The notes below the pieces were generated by a model, which was not told where the DNA came from, ran no database searches, and saw only the letters and a list, made by a program, of their open reading frames with translations. The position numbers and the translations under genes are program-made. From Microbacterium salsuginis (lineage in GTDB: Bacteria; Actinomycetota; Actinomycetes; Actinomycetales; Microbacteriaceae), in assembly GCF_012524205.1 (NCBI RefSeq), contig NZ_JABACI010000002.1, positions 682,001-746,000 on the forward strand: a stretch of 64,000 bases of DNA, read 5' to 3'. Numbering within the stretch: the first letter of the stretch is position 1; the number at the start of each line of letters is the position of its first letter. This document shows, in pieces, positions 8,397 to 16,302 of this stretch.

Positions 8397-9155
8397 TCAG
8401 CTGCGCGGCGGGTTGACGGGCAGCCACTCCTCGAGCGTCGTCTCGAAGACCTGCGCGCCGTCGACGGGCATGAGCGTGCGCTCGTCGATGCGGGCACCGA
8501 AGTAGGGGGCCTCGGGGTCGGTCACGATCTCGCGCGGGTCACCGCGGAAGGAAAGACCGCGACGCACCAGCTCGTCCAGACCCATCACCTCGGGTCCCGC
8601 GATCTCGATGTCGGCGTTCAGCGGGGCGCCCGCAGCCGTGCGGGCGACAGCCGTCGCGACGTCCTCCGCGGCGATCGGCTGCATGAGGCCCGGCGACAGG
8701 TGGATCGCCTCGTCCTTGGCCGACACTGCCGCGATGCCGCTGATGAACTCGAAGAACTGCGTCGCATGCACGATCGAGTACGGGATTCCCGATTCGCGGA
8801 TGAGCTTCTCCTGCGCGGCCTTCGCGTGGAAGTAGGCGATGTTCTGCGGACGGTTCGTGCCGACCACCGTCAGCGCGACGTGGTGCCCGACACCGGCCTC
8901 GCGCTCGGCGGCGATGAGATTGCCGGTCGAGGTCGTGAAGAACTCCATGACGGCATCCGGCTCGAACGAGGGCGAGTTCGACACGTCGACGACGACGTCG
9001 GCGCCCTGCAGCACCTCTTTCACGCCCTCGCCGGTGAGCGTGTTCACACCCGAGTTGGGCGACGCGGCGATCGCCTCGTGGCCGTGCTCGGTGAGCTTCG
9101 CGACGACCTTCGAGCCGATGAGTCCGGTGCCGCCGATGACGATGATCTTTGCCAT
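8397..9155 (-). CDS. NAD(P)H-binding SDR/NmrA-like oxidoreductase (first copy)
   Basis: A 252-residue atypical short-chain dehydrogenase. The N-terminal dinucleotide motif is GGTGLIG (residues 8-14), followed by a Rossmann fold, 'HVALTVVGT' and 'YSIVHATQFFEF'. There is no classical YxxxK pair, as in NmrA-like proteins. It is clearly paralogous to the oxidoreductase at 10622-11416, sharing nearly the same motif blocks. It has its own ECF41-type promoter upstream (9207-9233). Oxidoreductases of this type are one of the gene classes reported next to ECF41 sigma factors. The substrate is unknown. Confidence 0.88.
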   Translation of the reverse strand: MAKIIVIGGTGLIGSKVVAKLTEHGHEAIAASPNSGVNTLTGEGVKEVLQGADVVVDVSNSPSFEPDAVMEFFTTSTGNLIAAEREAGVGHHVALTVVGTNRPQNIAYFHAKAAQEKLIRESGIPYSIVHATQFFEFISGIAAVSAKDEAIHLSPGLMQPIAAEDVATAVARTAAGAPLNADIEIAGPEVMGLDELVRRGLSFRGDPREIVTDPEAPYFGARIDERTLMPVDGAQVFETTLEEWLPVNPPRS

Positions 9156-9206
9156 GATGTGCCTTTCGTGTCACGAGCGCGGGAGGTGGAGACGCTCACC
9201 AGCTAC

Positions 9207-9233
9207 GACAGGACGGACCGCCTCGGTGTGACG
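9207..9233 (-). promoter_or_regulatory. Candidate ECF41-type promoter of the first oxidoreductase gene
   Basis: Read on the minus strand, CGTCACA (9233-9227) is followed after exactly 16 bases by TGTC (9210-9207). This resembles the published ECF41 pattern TGTCACA-N16/17-CGTC, recalled from memory. It sits about 50 bases before the start codon at 9155 and matches the two promoters around 11475-11561 in element sequence and spacing. Confidence 0.65.
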
Positions 9234-9276
9234 GATCCGGCCGATCCGTCGGTTCCGGATGCCCCGTCCCGTGCCT

Positions 9277-9693
9277 CTACCGGCGGTTCCAGCTCTCGAG
9301 CTTGTCGGGGTTGGCGACGAGCCAGGCTTCGCAGACCAGCGACCGCCGCACCCGCAGCACGAGCACTCCGACCACGGTGCCGTCGCGACGAACCACGATG
9401 CCCGGCATCCCGTTCACGGACTCGATCACCGTGTCGACTTCCGGGTCGCCCAGCGCCCGCATGAGATGCCGGACGACCGCGACACGACCCCGCACTGGCG
9501 TCCGGGGAGCCGGTACCTGGCCGCCGCCGTCCACGGTCAGCGACGCGTCCAGATGAAGCGCGCGCGCGAGGGCCGCGGCATCCGCGTTCCTCGTCGCGGT
9601 GATCAGCGCTCGCGCCGCGCGCTCATGCTCGCAGGCGACGGACTTGGCCCTGGTGCGCAGATCCTTCAGCCACGTCGCCCGTCGGCGGCTCAT
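9277..9693 (-). CDS. Free-standing SnoaL-like protein resembling the ECF41 C-terminal domain
   Basis: A 138-residue SnoaL/NTF2-like protein without any sigma2 or sigma4 region. After a basic helical N-terminus it has DGGG at 55-58, 'VNGMPGIVV' at 93-101 and NPDKL at 128-132. These are the hallmarks of the C-terminal extension fused to ECF41 sigma factors, where that extension acts as a built-in regulator of the sigma factor. The ATG overlaps the sigma gene's stop (ATGA), so the two should be made together. Its motifs are closer to consensus than those in the sigma factor itself (SPDKL, no DGGG). A role as a trans-acting partner or a duplicated domain is inference. Confidence 0.75.
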   Translation of the reverse strand: MSRRRATWLKDLRTRAKSVACEHERAARALITATRNADAAALARALHLDASLTVDGGGQVPAPRTPVRGRVAVVRHLMRALGDPEVDTVIESVNGMPGIVVRRDGTVVGVLVLRVRRSLVCEAWLVANPDKLESWNRR

Positions 9694-10595
9694 GCCCCAA
9701 CCGGGGCGGCGTGCCCCAGCTTGTCGGGGCTCATCGTCCAGAACACCTGCATGATGCCGTCGTCCGACATCGTGAGCGCGCAGGTGGTCATCACGCCGTC
9801 GGCATCCGAGATCGTCGCGGCGGGACGGCCGTTGAGCTCGACCCAGTCGATCGTCTTGCCGATCCAGAAGTGGCTCGACCACGACGCGATGAACTGCGCG
9901 ACACGGTGGCGACCGGCAACGGGGATCCGGGCGGCCAGCTTGACGCCGTTGCCGTCGGTGTAGCTGACCACGTCATCGGCGAAGAGCTGCTCGAGCGCCG
10001 AGACGTCGCCCTTCTGCGCCGCGACGAGGAACGCCTCGAGGAGCCGGCGATGCTCGGATTCCGCCACCTGCGCGCGCTTGGCCGACGCCAGGTGCTTGCG
10101 CGCACGGCTGACGAGCTGCCGGGCGCTCTCGACGGTGGCGCCGACGATGTCGGCGATCCGTTCGTACGGATAGTCGAGGGCCTCACGCAGGATGTAGGCC
10201 GCGCGCTCGGTGGGGGTGAGCTTCTCGAGTGTGAGCAGGATGGCGAACTGCAGCGCCTCGCCGCGCTCCGCGCCCAGCGCGGGGTCGGCATCCGTGTTCA
10301 CCGGCTCGGGAAGCCACGGCCCGATGTACGTCTCGCGGCGAGCGCGAGCGGACTGCGTCGCGTTGATCGACAACCGCGTCGCGATCGTCGCGAGGAAGGC
10401 GGCGGGCTCGAGGATGCTGTCGCGGTCGGTGTTCTGCCAGCGGATCCAGGTCTCTTGCACGATGTCTTCGGCATCCGCGACGGTGCCGAGCATGCGGTAC
10501 GCGATGCCGAAGATCCGGCGCCGGTGCTGTTCGAAGACGTCGACGGCCGAGTCCATGTCGCCCGCGTTCGCCGCGGGCACCGTACTCGACCCCAT
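9690..10595 (-). CDS. ECF41-type (SigJ-like) RNA polymerase sigma factor with SnoaL C-terminal extension
   Basis: A 301-residue extracytoplasmic-function sigma factor. Region 2 spans about residues 15-85 ('RIFGIAYRMLGTVADAEDIVQETW'-like text). The linker carries WLPEPV at 94-99, an ECF41 hallmark. Region 4 covers about 112-175, and a SnoaL-like extension (about 183-301) ends with SPDKL at 289-293. ECF41 factors lack a separate anti-sigma and are controlled by this extension. I chose the ATG at 10595 because GAGAGG precedes it; a second ATG at 10556 is possible. The gene follows an oxidoreductase by 26 bases and overlaps the free-standing SnoaL gene. Confidence 0.9.
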   Translation of the reverse strand: MGSSTVPAANAGDMDSAVDVFEQHRRRIFGIAYRMLGTVADAEDIVQETWIRWQNTDRDSILEPAAFLATIATRLSINATQSARARRETYIGPWLPEPVNTDADPALGAERGEALQFAILLTLEKLTPTERAAYILREALDYPYERIADIVGATVESARQLVSRARKHLASAKRAQVAESEHRRLLEAFLVAAQKGDVSALEQLFADDVVSYTDGNGVKLAARIPVAGRHRVAQFIASWSSHFWIGKTIDWVELNGRPAATISDADGVMTTCALTMSDDGIMQVFWTMSPDKLGHAAPVGA

Positions 10596-10621
10596 GCTGC
10601 CTCTCACCCCAGTTGCCGCGC

Positions 10622-11416
10622 TCAGCGTACGCCCGCAGACGTGTGCGTGACCAGACCGGAGTTGTCGGGCGCCTGCACGCGCCACTGGTGGAAGGTCGTA
10701 GGAGCGATGATCGCGTCGGCGTCGGGCAGCAGCTCCCAGCGGTCCAGTCGCGCTCCGAAGTAGGTGGCGAGCGGGTCGGCGACGACCTCGCGTTCGTCGC
10801 TGGTCCATTGCAATTCCCTTTCCGCCAGTTCGCGCAGCTCGAAGATCTCGGGGCCGGCGTGCTCGACGATCGAGTTGGTGGGCCGCCCCAGCGCGGTGCG
10901 GGCGACGGCGGCGGCGACGTCGTCGGCCGCGATCGGCTGCACGAGTGCGTCGGCGACGTGCGCGATGCCGCTGTGCATCGCCGCGGCGGTGATGCTGCGC
11001 ACGAACTCGAAGAACTGGGTGCCGTGCACGATCGAGTACGGCCGACCGGATGCCACGATCAGACGCTCCTGCGCGGCCTTGGCCTGGAAGTACCCGCCCT
11101 CCGAACGCGCGAGCCGGTCGGTGCCGACGACCGAGAGTGCGACGTGGTGCCGCACGCCGGCCGCGTCGCCGTAGGTGAGCAGGTTCATGGTCGAGGCGTA
11201 GAAGAACTCCCGCGCGCCTTCCTCGTCGAGGTACGACGAGTTCGACGTGTCGACGACGGTCTCGACGCCTTCGAGCGCCTCTTCGAGCCCTTCCCCGGTG
11301 TAGGAGTTCACGCCGGTCGCTCGCGCGGCGACGATGACGTCATGGCCCGTCTCTCGCAGCCGCGCGACCACGCGGGTGCCGATCAGGCCCGTTCCTCCGA
11401 TGACAGCGATTCTCAT
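10622..11416 (-). CDS. NAD(P)H-binding SDR/NmrA-like oxidoreductase (second copy)
   Basis: A 264-residue paralogue of the oxidoreductase at 8397-9155: GGTGLIG at residues 7-13, 'HHVALSVVGTDRL' and 'YSIVHGTQFFEFV' match block for block. The ATG at 11416 gives the expected 'MRIAVIGGTG' start. It is the first gene of an operon running into the ECF41 sigma factor and the free-standing SnoaL protein, and it lies behind a CGTCACA-N16-GGTC promoter, which would make the sigma factor positively autoregulated. Confidence 0.88.
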   Translation of the reverse strand: MRIAVIGGTGLIGTRVVARLRETGHDVIVAARATGVNSYTGEGLEEALEGVETVVDTSNSSYLDEEGAREFFYASTMNLLTYGDAAGVRHHVALSVVGTDRLARSEGGYFQAKAAQERLIVASGRPYSIVHGTQFFEFVRSITAAAMHSGIAHVADALVQPIAADDVAAAVARTALGRPTNSIVEHAGPEIFELRELAERELQWTSDEREVVADPLATYFGARLDRWELLPDADAIIAPTTFHQWRVQAPDNSGLVTHTSAGVR

Positions 11417-11474
11417 GATGATCCCTCTCCGTCGCAGCGGTCCGCGCGCGGGCGCGCACGGGCTCATCAGCCAT

Positions 11475-11501
11475 GACCGGATGCCTCGACGCGATGTGAC
11501 G
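11475..11501 (-). promoter_or_regulatory. Candidate ECF41-type promoter of the oxidoreductase-sigma operon
   Basis: On the minus strand CGTCACA (11501-11495) is followed after 16 bases by GGTC (11478-11475). It lies about 60 bases before the start codon at 11416. Together with the plus-strand copy at 11535-11561 it forms a back-to-back promoter pair. Confidence 0.7.
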
Positions 11502-11534
11502 GATTCGCGAGAACTCGTGGAAATTCATGTCGGG

Positions 11535-11561
11535 CGTCACAGCTCGGCAGGGTGAGCGGTC
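11535..11561 (+). promoter_or_regulatory. Candidate ECF41-type promoter of the alpha/beta hydrolase gene
   Basis: CGTCACA (11535-11541) and GGTC (11558-11561) are separated by exactly 16 bases, identical in both elements to the divergent minus-strand promoter 33 bases away. It predicts a leader of roughly 70 bases before the ATG at 11638. Confidence 0.7.
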
Positions 11562-11637
11562 CTCTTTGGCAAGGGAACGTCTCCCCCGCTCGACCGATCC
11601 CGGCCCTGCTCTCTCGACAGATTCGCAAGGAACGATC

Positions 11638-12378
11638 ATGACCACAGAAAAGCCCACCATCGTCCTCGTCCACGGCGCCTTCGCCGAGTCCTCTTCCTGG
11701 AACGGCGTGATCCTGCGCCTGCAGGAGCACGGCGTGCGCGCCGTCGCCGCCGCCAACCCCCTGCGCAGCCTCGCCATCGACGCCGCCTACGTTCGCGACG
11801 TGATCGCGTCCGTCGGCGGCCCCGTCATCCTCGTCGGCCACTCGTACGGCGGGATGGTCATCACCGAGGCGGCCGCCGAGAACAGCGCCGTCGTCGGCCT
11901 GGTCTACGTCGCCGCGTTCACTCCGGACACCGGCGACAGCGCCTTCACCCTCTCGACCAGCGCTCCGGGCAGCACGCTCGGCGAGGCCCTCGCGGCCTAC
12001 CCGGTCGCGACGGGCGGCAACGAGTTCGTCATCCGCCCCGACGTGTTCCACCACCAGTTCGCCGCAGACGTCTCCGAAGACGTCACGGCGCTCATGGCGG
12101 CGACGCAGCGCCCCGTCACCGAGGCCGCCCTGTCGGACGCCCTTGTCGCGCAGCGCCCGGCGTGGAAGGACATCCCGTCCTGGCACGTGATCGCCGAGCT
12201 CGACCTCAACATCCCGGCCGCGGTCCAGCGTGCCGGCGCCGAGCGCGCTGGCTCGCGCGGGACGCGCGAGATCGCCGGCGCCTCGCACGCCGTCGGTGTG
12301 TCGCAGCCCGACGCCGTCACCGCGATCATCGCCGAGGCCGGCAAGGCCTACCTCGCGAGCGTGTCCGAAGCCGCGTGA
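11638..12378 (+). CDS. Alpha/beta-fold hydrolase
   Basis: A 246-residue alpha/beta hydrolase without a signal peptide. The oxyanion-hole HG is in 'VLVHGAFAESSSW', the nucleophile elbow is GHSYGG (Ser69), and the catalytic histidine is in 'GASHAVGVSQPDAV' near the C-terminus. The ATG at 11638 has AAGGA upstream. It resembles small esterase-like hydrolases of actinobacteria; the substrate is unknown. The promoter-like CGTCACA-N16-GGTC upstream ties it to the ECF41 regulon, although hydrolases are not among the classical ECF41 partners. Confidence 0.9.
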   Translation: MTTEKPTIVLVHGAFAESSSWNGVILRLQEHGVRAVAAANPLRSLAIDAAYVRDVIASVGGPVILVGHSYGGMVITEAAAENSAVVGLVYVAAFTPDTGDSAFTLSTSAPGSTLGEALAAYPVATGGNEFVIRPDVFHHQFAADVSEDVTALMAATQRPVTEAALSDALVAQRPAWKDIPSWHVIAELDLNIPAAVQRAGAERAGSRGTREIAGASHAVGVSQPDAVTAIIAEAGKAYLASVSEAA

Positions 12379-12385
12379 TCCGACC

Positions 12386-12426
12386 GGCGGCGCCCCCGAT
12401 GACGGTCCGGTCTCGGGGGCGCCGCC
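12386..12426. terminator. Strong GC-rich stem-loop terminator
   Basis: A 14-base perfect stem (12386-12399 with 12413-12426, GGCGGCGCCCCCGA and its complement) and a 13-base loop, just after the alpha/beta hydrolase stop. The convergent surface-protein gene ends further downstream at 12548. Confidence 0.75.
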
Positions 12427-12547
12427 ACCATCTCACCTTGCAGCGCGAAGCCCACGTCGTGTGACGCCGGCCCGCGCCGCGAGGCGTCGCTACGTGCTGC
12501 AAGTGCCGCTCGGCGGGCGCCGGCGACTCGCGCGGTGTTCGCGCCGC

Positions 12548-15526
12548 TCAGGCTCGTGGACGGTGCAGATTGTGACGACGCGTGCGCGTGAACGCCACGC
12601 CGAGGATGATCAACCCGAGCCCGAGGAGGAACGGGACGGATGCCAGTCCCGTCGCCGCGAGCCCGCCCTGGCCGGAGCCACTGGGGCCGGCCCCCGGGCG
12701 GGGGTCGGCCCCGCCGCCGTCGGACGGATCGGTGGGCGGAGGCCGGTCGTCGAGATCGACGACGAGCAGTGTGTACACCCCGCTTGTCGACCCGTCTACC
12801 CGATCATTGCCCGAGTACACGGCTGTGATCTCGTTGTCGCCCAGGTCGAACGCCGAAGCCGGGAAGCTCTGCGACGTGCCCACACTCCCTGACAGCGGGA
12901 TCGGGTCGCCCAGCGGATCGGTGCCGCGGAAGAGCTGCACCGTGCCCGTGGGGTCGAACGGGGCATCACCGATCGCGGTCACCGACACAGGGAAGGTGAC
13001 GGTTTCGTCTCCGTACAGTCCGTCCGGCGCGCTCGAGGTGAGAGATGTTTCACTCGTCGCGGGCGGCACGACCGTCAGCGCGTAGTTGGTGAACGTGCTG
13101 GCCTGATGGCCGGTGGGGGCGTCGGTGTAGGTGGCGAGCACGTGGTGCTGCCCTGCGGCGCCCGCGGGGCTGGGGATGCTGGAGGCGACTCCGTTCGCCG
13201 CGAGCGGGACCGGATATCCGAGATTCGCCCCGTCGACGCTGAACTGGATCGCACCGCTGTCAATCGGCTCGTCCAAGGCGGCGGAGGTGACCGTGGCGGT
13301 GTAGGTGATCTGCTCGCCGACGGCGGCGACACCGCTGCCGTCGACAGCGACGGCGTCAGATGTCAAGGCCAAGGTCGTGGGCCACGGCACGGAGAACAGG
13401 CTGAACTCCGCGGTCTTGATCAGGTGAGCGGCGTCGTCCGCGACCCGCGCCTCGACCGTGAACTTGCCGAGGGGCGCGCCCGGCGCGGCGGTGAGCTGGA
13501 CCTGCATCCGTCCGTCGGCGTCGGTGTTCGCACGGAACGTCGATCCGTCGCCGGAGCCCCCGACGAAGGTCGCGGGAAGGCGACCGTCGACCTGAGCGAT
13601 CGTCAGCTCTATCGCGATCATGCTCGTCGGTCCGTGAATCGCATCGACGTACTCGACTACGAGCGGCTCCGCGAACGGGCTGCCCGTCGTTGCGCTCTGG
13701 TTGTTGCCGCTCACGATGTTCACCGCGCTGCGAGACGTCGGGACCGGCACGATGAGGTCGACCTTGCCTTCGTTGAGTCGATCCCTGTTGCTGTGGTCGC
13801 CGCGGGGTCCGGTGTAGTAGTGCACGGGGTCGGGAGAGTGAGGCGTCACGTACGAGGCGCCGCCGCCACCGCCACCGCCACCGCCGAGCCGGCCATCCTG
13901 CGCCCCGTGGCCCTTGCCACCGCCGTGGTAGCCACCGCCGCCCCCGCCGCCACCCCCGCCATCGGTGGCGCTGGTGGCGTGACCGCCGTTGACGCTGTTC
14001 TCACAGCCGTCGCCGGGGTGCTGGCCGCCGCATCCGCTCGCGCCGCCGTCAGGATCGCCACCCACCGAGCCGTCTGCGCCGGGTGAACCGGCATCGCCGC
14101 CGTCTCCTCCGTCCGCGCTGACCGCGTGACCGCCGCCACCACCGCCGCCACCTCCGACGACGAGGTACTGCAGGTTCTCCAGACCCGTCGTGACACCACA
14201 GGCGGTGCTCGACTGCTTCACGGCGGTGGAGCCCCCTCCTCCGGCGCCGTCGCCTTCACTGTCGCTCGTTCCGCGGTGGCCGCCGTGGCCGTCGCCCCAA
14301 CCGCCGCTGGCATGACCGTACTGTCCCACGCGGATCTCGAGCTGCGTCCGTTCGACCACCGGCACCACGGCCTGCACCCCACCGCCGGCACCGCCGATCC
14401 CGGTGCGGTCCGGGAAGTCCGATCCACCGCCGCCGCCGCCACCACCGAGCGCGTCGACGAAGATCTCGTCCACACCATCGGGCACGCAGAAGGTCTGAGC
14501 TTGGCCTGTGAAGTCGAAGTGCGACGTCCGCACGCCGTCCGCCGACGTCAGGATGAGGGCGTAGCCGTCGCCGGAGTCGTCCGCGACCGAGATCTGCGGA
14601 TTGTTCACCGCGGAGGCCGCATAAGAGGCCCCGCCCCCACCTCCCGCTCCGGCCGACCCCGGAGCGATCTCCTCATGACCCGGGTCGATTTGCGCCTCTT
14701 GCCCGGCGGCACCGCCGCACCCGCCGCCGTAACCACCACCACCACCACCGCCGGCTCCGCCACCTCCGGTCGTGTGGAAGTCTGCGCCCTTGCCGCCCGC
14801 GTTCGGTCCCCCGCACTCAGAGCCATCTGCGGTGGTTCCCGCAGTGTTGTTCTCTCCGGCGCCCCCCTCAGTGTTGTCGCCCCCGCCGTCGCCGCCGTCA
14901 CCGCCGGACTTGAGCGCCAATCCCGGGCCGCAGTAGTAGAAGAACGCTCCACCGCCGTCGTGCAGGGTGCTGCTCTCCAGGCAGTTGGGGGCGTCGCCTG
15001 CGGCGCCGCCTCCTCCGCCGGCGACAGCCAGCGGGTTGCCGGCGGCGTCCAGGATCGCCGACGCTCCGCCGCCGCCGCCGCCGTCGTACCCGAACGAGTA
15101 GATCGTGAAGAAGTCATTGAGGTTCGACCAGCCGGTGCCGCGCGCGCCACCGGGCGCGTAGGCCGAGGCACCGCCGATCGATGTTCCTTGACAGCCGACC
15201 TGCACCTGCAGCTCCTGGCCGGGAGTGACGTTCAGTCCCCCGGTGACCTGGCCTCCCAGCCCGCCGAGCCCGGTGTGCGCCGGGTTGGGGGTTTGGCCCT
15301 GGCCACCCACGACCTCGATGTACACGCTGGTCACGCCCGCCGGGACCGTGTAGGGCTGCGTCGGTTTACTCGGATCGCAATAGAACGGCGTGATCGTGAT
15401 CTGATCCCCGGGCAGCGGTGCCGCCGACGCTGCGGCCGGCGGACCCGCGAGCCCCAGCGCGAGAACCATCGCCCCCAGCACGCCCGCGTACCGCCCCCAG
15501 CCGCGTTTCCCCCGCCGTGCACCCAC
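12548..15526 (-). CDS. Glycine-rich, Ig-repeat surface protein with LAATG sortase signal
   Basis: A secreted protein of about 992 residues. The GTG at 15526 gives a basic N-terminus, a hydrophobic core and an AxA-type cleavage site ('AAASAAP'); an ATG at 15574 would add 16 residues and run into the regulatory region. A very glycine-rich region (roughly residues 60-560, runs of 4-8 glycines) is followed by Ig-like beta domains (about 575-930). A Gly/Ser/Pro linker leads to LAATG, a hydrophobic helix and the basic tail 'RTRRHNLHRPRA'. LAxTG is the motif used by class E sortases of actinobacteria. No sortase gene is in the window. The role is probably adhesion or envelope structure. Confidence 0.82.
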   Translation of the reverse strand: MGARRGKRGWGRYAGVLGAMVLALGLAGPPAAASAAPLPGDQITITPFYCDPSKPTQPYTVPAGVTSVYIEVVGGQGQTPNPAHTGLGGLGGQVTGGLNVTPGQELQVQVGCQGTSIGGASAYAPGGARGTGWSNLNDFFTIYSFGYDGGGGGGASAILDAAGNPLAVAGGGGGAAGDAPNCLESSTLHDGGGAFFYYCGPGLALKSGGDGGDGGGDNTEGGAGENNTAGTTADGSECGGPNAGGKGADFHTTGGGGAGGGGGGGYGGGCGGAAGQEAQIDPGHEEIAPGSAGAGGGGGASYAASAVNNPQISVADDSGDGYALILTSADGVRTSHFDFTGQAQTFCVPDGVDEIFVDALGGGGGGGGSDFPDRTGIGGAGGGVQAVVPVVERTQLEIRVGQYGHASGGWGDGHGGHRGTSDSEGDGAGGGGSTAVKQSSTACGVTTGLENLQYLVVGGGGGGGGGHAVSADGGDGGDAGSPGADGSVGGDPDGGASGCGGQHPGDGCENSVNGGHATSATDGGGGGGGGGGYHGGGKGHGAQDGRLGGGGGGGGGASYVTPHSPDPVHYYTGPRGDHSNRDRLNEGKVDLIVPVPTSRSAVNIVSGNNQSATTGSPFAEPLVVEYVDAIHGPTSMIAIELTIAQVDGRLPATFVGGSGDGSTFRANTDADGRMQVQLTAAPGAPLGKFTVEARVADDAAHLIKTAEFSLFSVPWPTTLALTSDAVAVDGSGVAAVGEQITYTATVTSAALDEPIDSGAIQFSVDGANLGYPVPLAANGVASSIPSPAGAAGQHHVLATYTDAPTGHQASTFTNYALTVVPPATSETSLTSSAPDGLYGDETVTFPVSVTAIGDAPFDPTGTVQLFRGTDPLGDPIPLSGSVGTSQSFPASAFDLGDNEITAVYSGNDRVDGSTSGVYTLLVVDLDDRPPPTDPSDGGGADPRPGAGPSGSGQGGLAATGLASVPFLLGLGLIILGVAFTRTRRHNLHRPRA

Positions 15527-15561
15527 GATGATCCCCCATGCGTCGCCCCGTTGCCGAACAC

Positions 15562-15572
15562 GTACAATGTAC
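15562..15572. promoter_or_regulatory. Palindrome between the surface-protein and TetR genes (candidate operator)
   Basis: GTACAATGTAC is a perfect 5+1+5 palindrome directly before the TetR start codon (15576) and about 35 bases before the chosen start of the divergent surface-protein gene. Its position suits autorepression and control of the surface protein by the TetR regulator. Confidence 0.5.
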
Positions 15573-15575
15573 ATT

Positions 15576-16280
15576 ATGAGCGCAGCCGGTCAACAGCCTC
15601 CTTCGAGAACCGGGCCCGCGACTGCGCGGAGTCGTCGTGCGCGTAACAGCCTCAGCCTCGACGAGATCGTCGGTGCTGCGATCGAGATCGTGACCGAGAA
15701 CGGCTTGCCGGCGCTGACGATCCGGTCGGTCGCGACCCGGCTGGACGCGTCTCCCATGTCCGTGTACAACTACGTCCAGAATCGCCAGGCTCTCGAGCTC
15801 GCGATGCTCGAGGCAGTCACCGCTGGGCTGCCCGTCGAGGTCGAGGGAACGGACGCGCTGACACGCCTGACGACCCGTATGCACGGTCTTCACGACCATC
15901 TGGCGGACTATCGGTGGGCGCTGCAGCTGGTCACGTCGGGTGATCTCGTCCCCACCAATTCGTTCCCCTTCGCGAACGCGTGCATCGGCGAGTTCATCGA
16001 GCTCGGGCTGGCTCCCGCCGACGCGATCTACAGCTACGGCGCGTGCTGGCATCTTGTGCTCGGAGAGCTGCTGGACCGGCATCCCGGCCCGACGAGGAAG
16101 CACGATGGCCGCACTCAGCGCGAGAAAGCCCTGCGAGATATGGATCCCGACGATCATCCCCACTACGTGCAGGTGATCGATGTGCTCGACCCCAGCGAGG
16201 GCCCGCCCCCCTGCCAGTTCATCCGGACGCTCGACATCCTCCTCCACGGCTTGATCTCTGAGGGGCGCGCGTCGAACTGA
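15576..16280 (+). CDS. TetR/AcrR family transcriptional regulator
   Basis: A 234-residue TetR regulator. The DNA-binding domain is at about residues 25-75 ('LSLDEIVGAAIEIV...LTIRSVATRLDASPMSVYNYV'), with a TetR_C-type ligand domain behind it. The ATG at 15576 follows the palindrome GTACAATGTAC almost directly, suggesting a short or absent leader and autoregulation. It diverges from the LAATG surface-protein gene, its likely target, and is convergent with the ABC exporter, 22 bases away. Confidence 0.88.
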   Translation: MSAAGQQPPSRTGPATARSRRARNSLSLDEIVGAAIEIVTENGLPALTIRSVATRLDASPMSVYNYVQNRQALELAMLEAVTAGLPVEVEGTDALTRLTTRMHGLHDHLADYRWALQLVTSGDLVPTNSFPFANACIGEFIELGLAPADAIYSYGACWHLVLGELLDRHPGPTRKHDGRTQREKALRDMDPDDHPHYVQVIDVLDPSEGPPPCQFIRTLDILLHGLISEGRASN

Positions 16281-16302
16281 CGCGCAAACCTCCGCCCGGA
16301 TC

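Noticed and set aside
15527..15574. ATG at 15574 as start of the glycine-rich surface protein
   Set aside because: It would place a polar stretch before the signal peptide and overlap the palindrome; the GTG at 15526 has GGGGGA upstream and gives a clean signal peptide.
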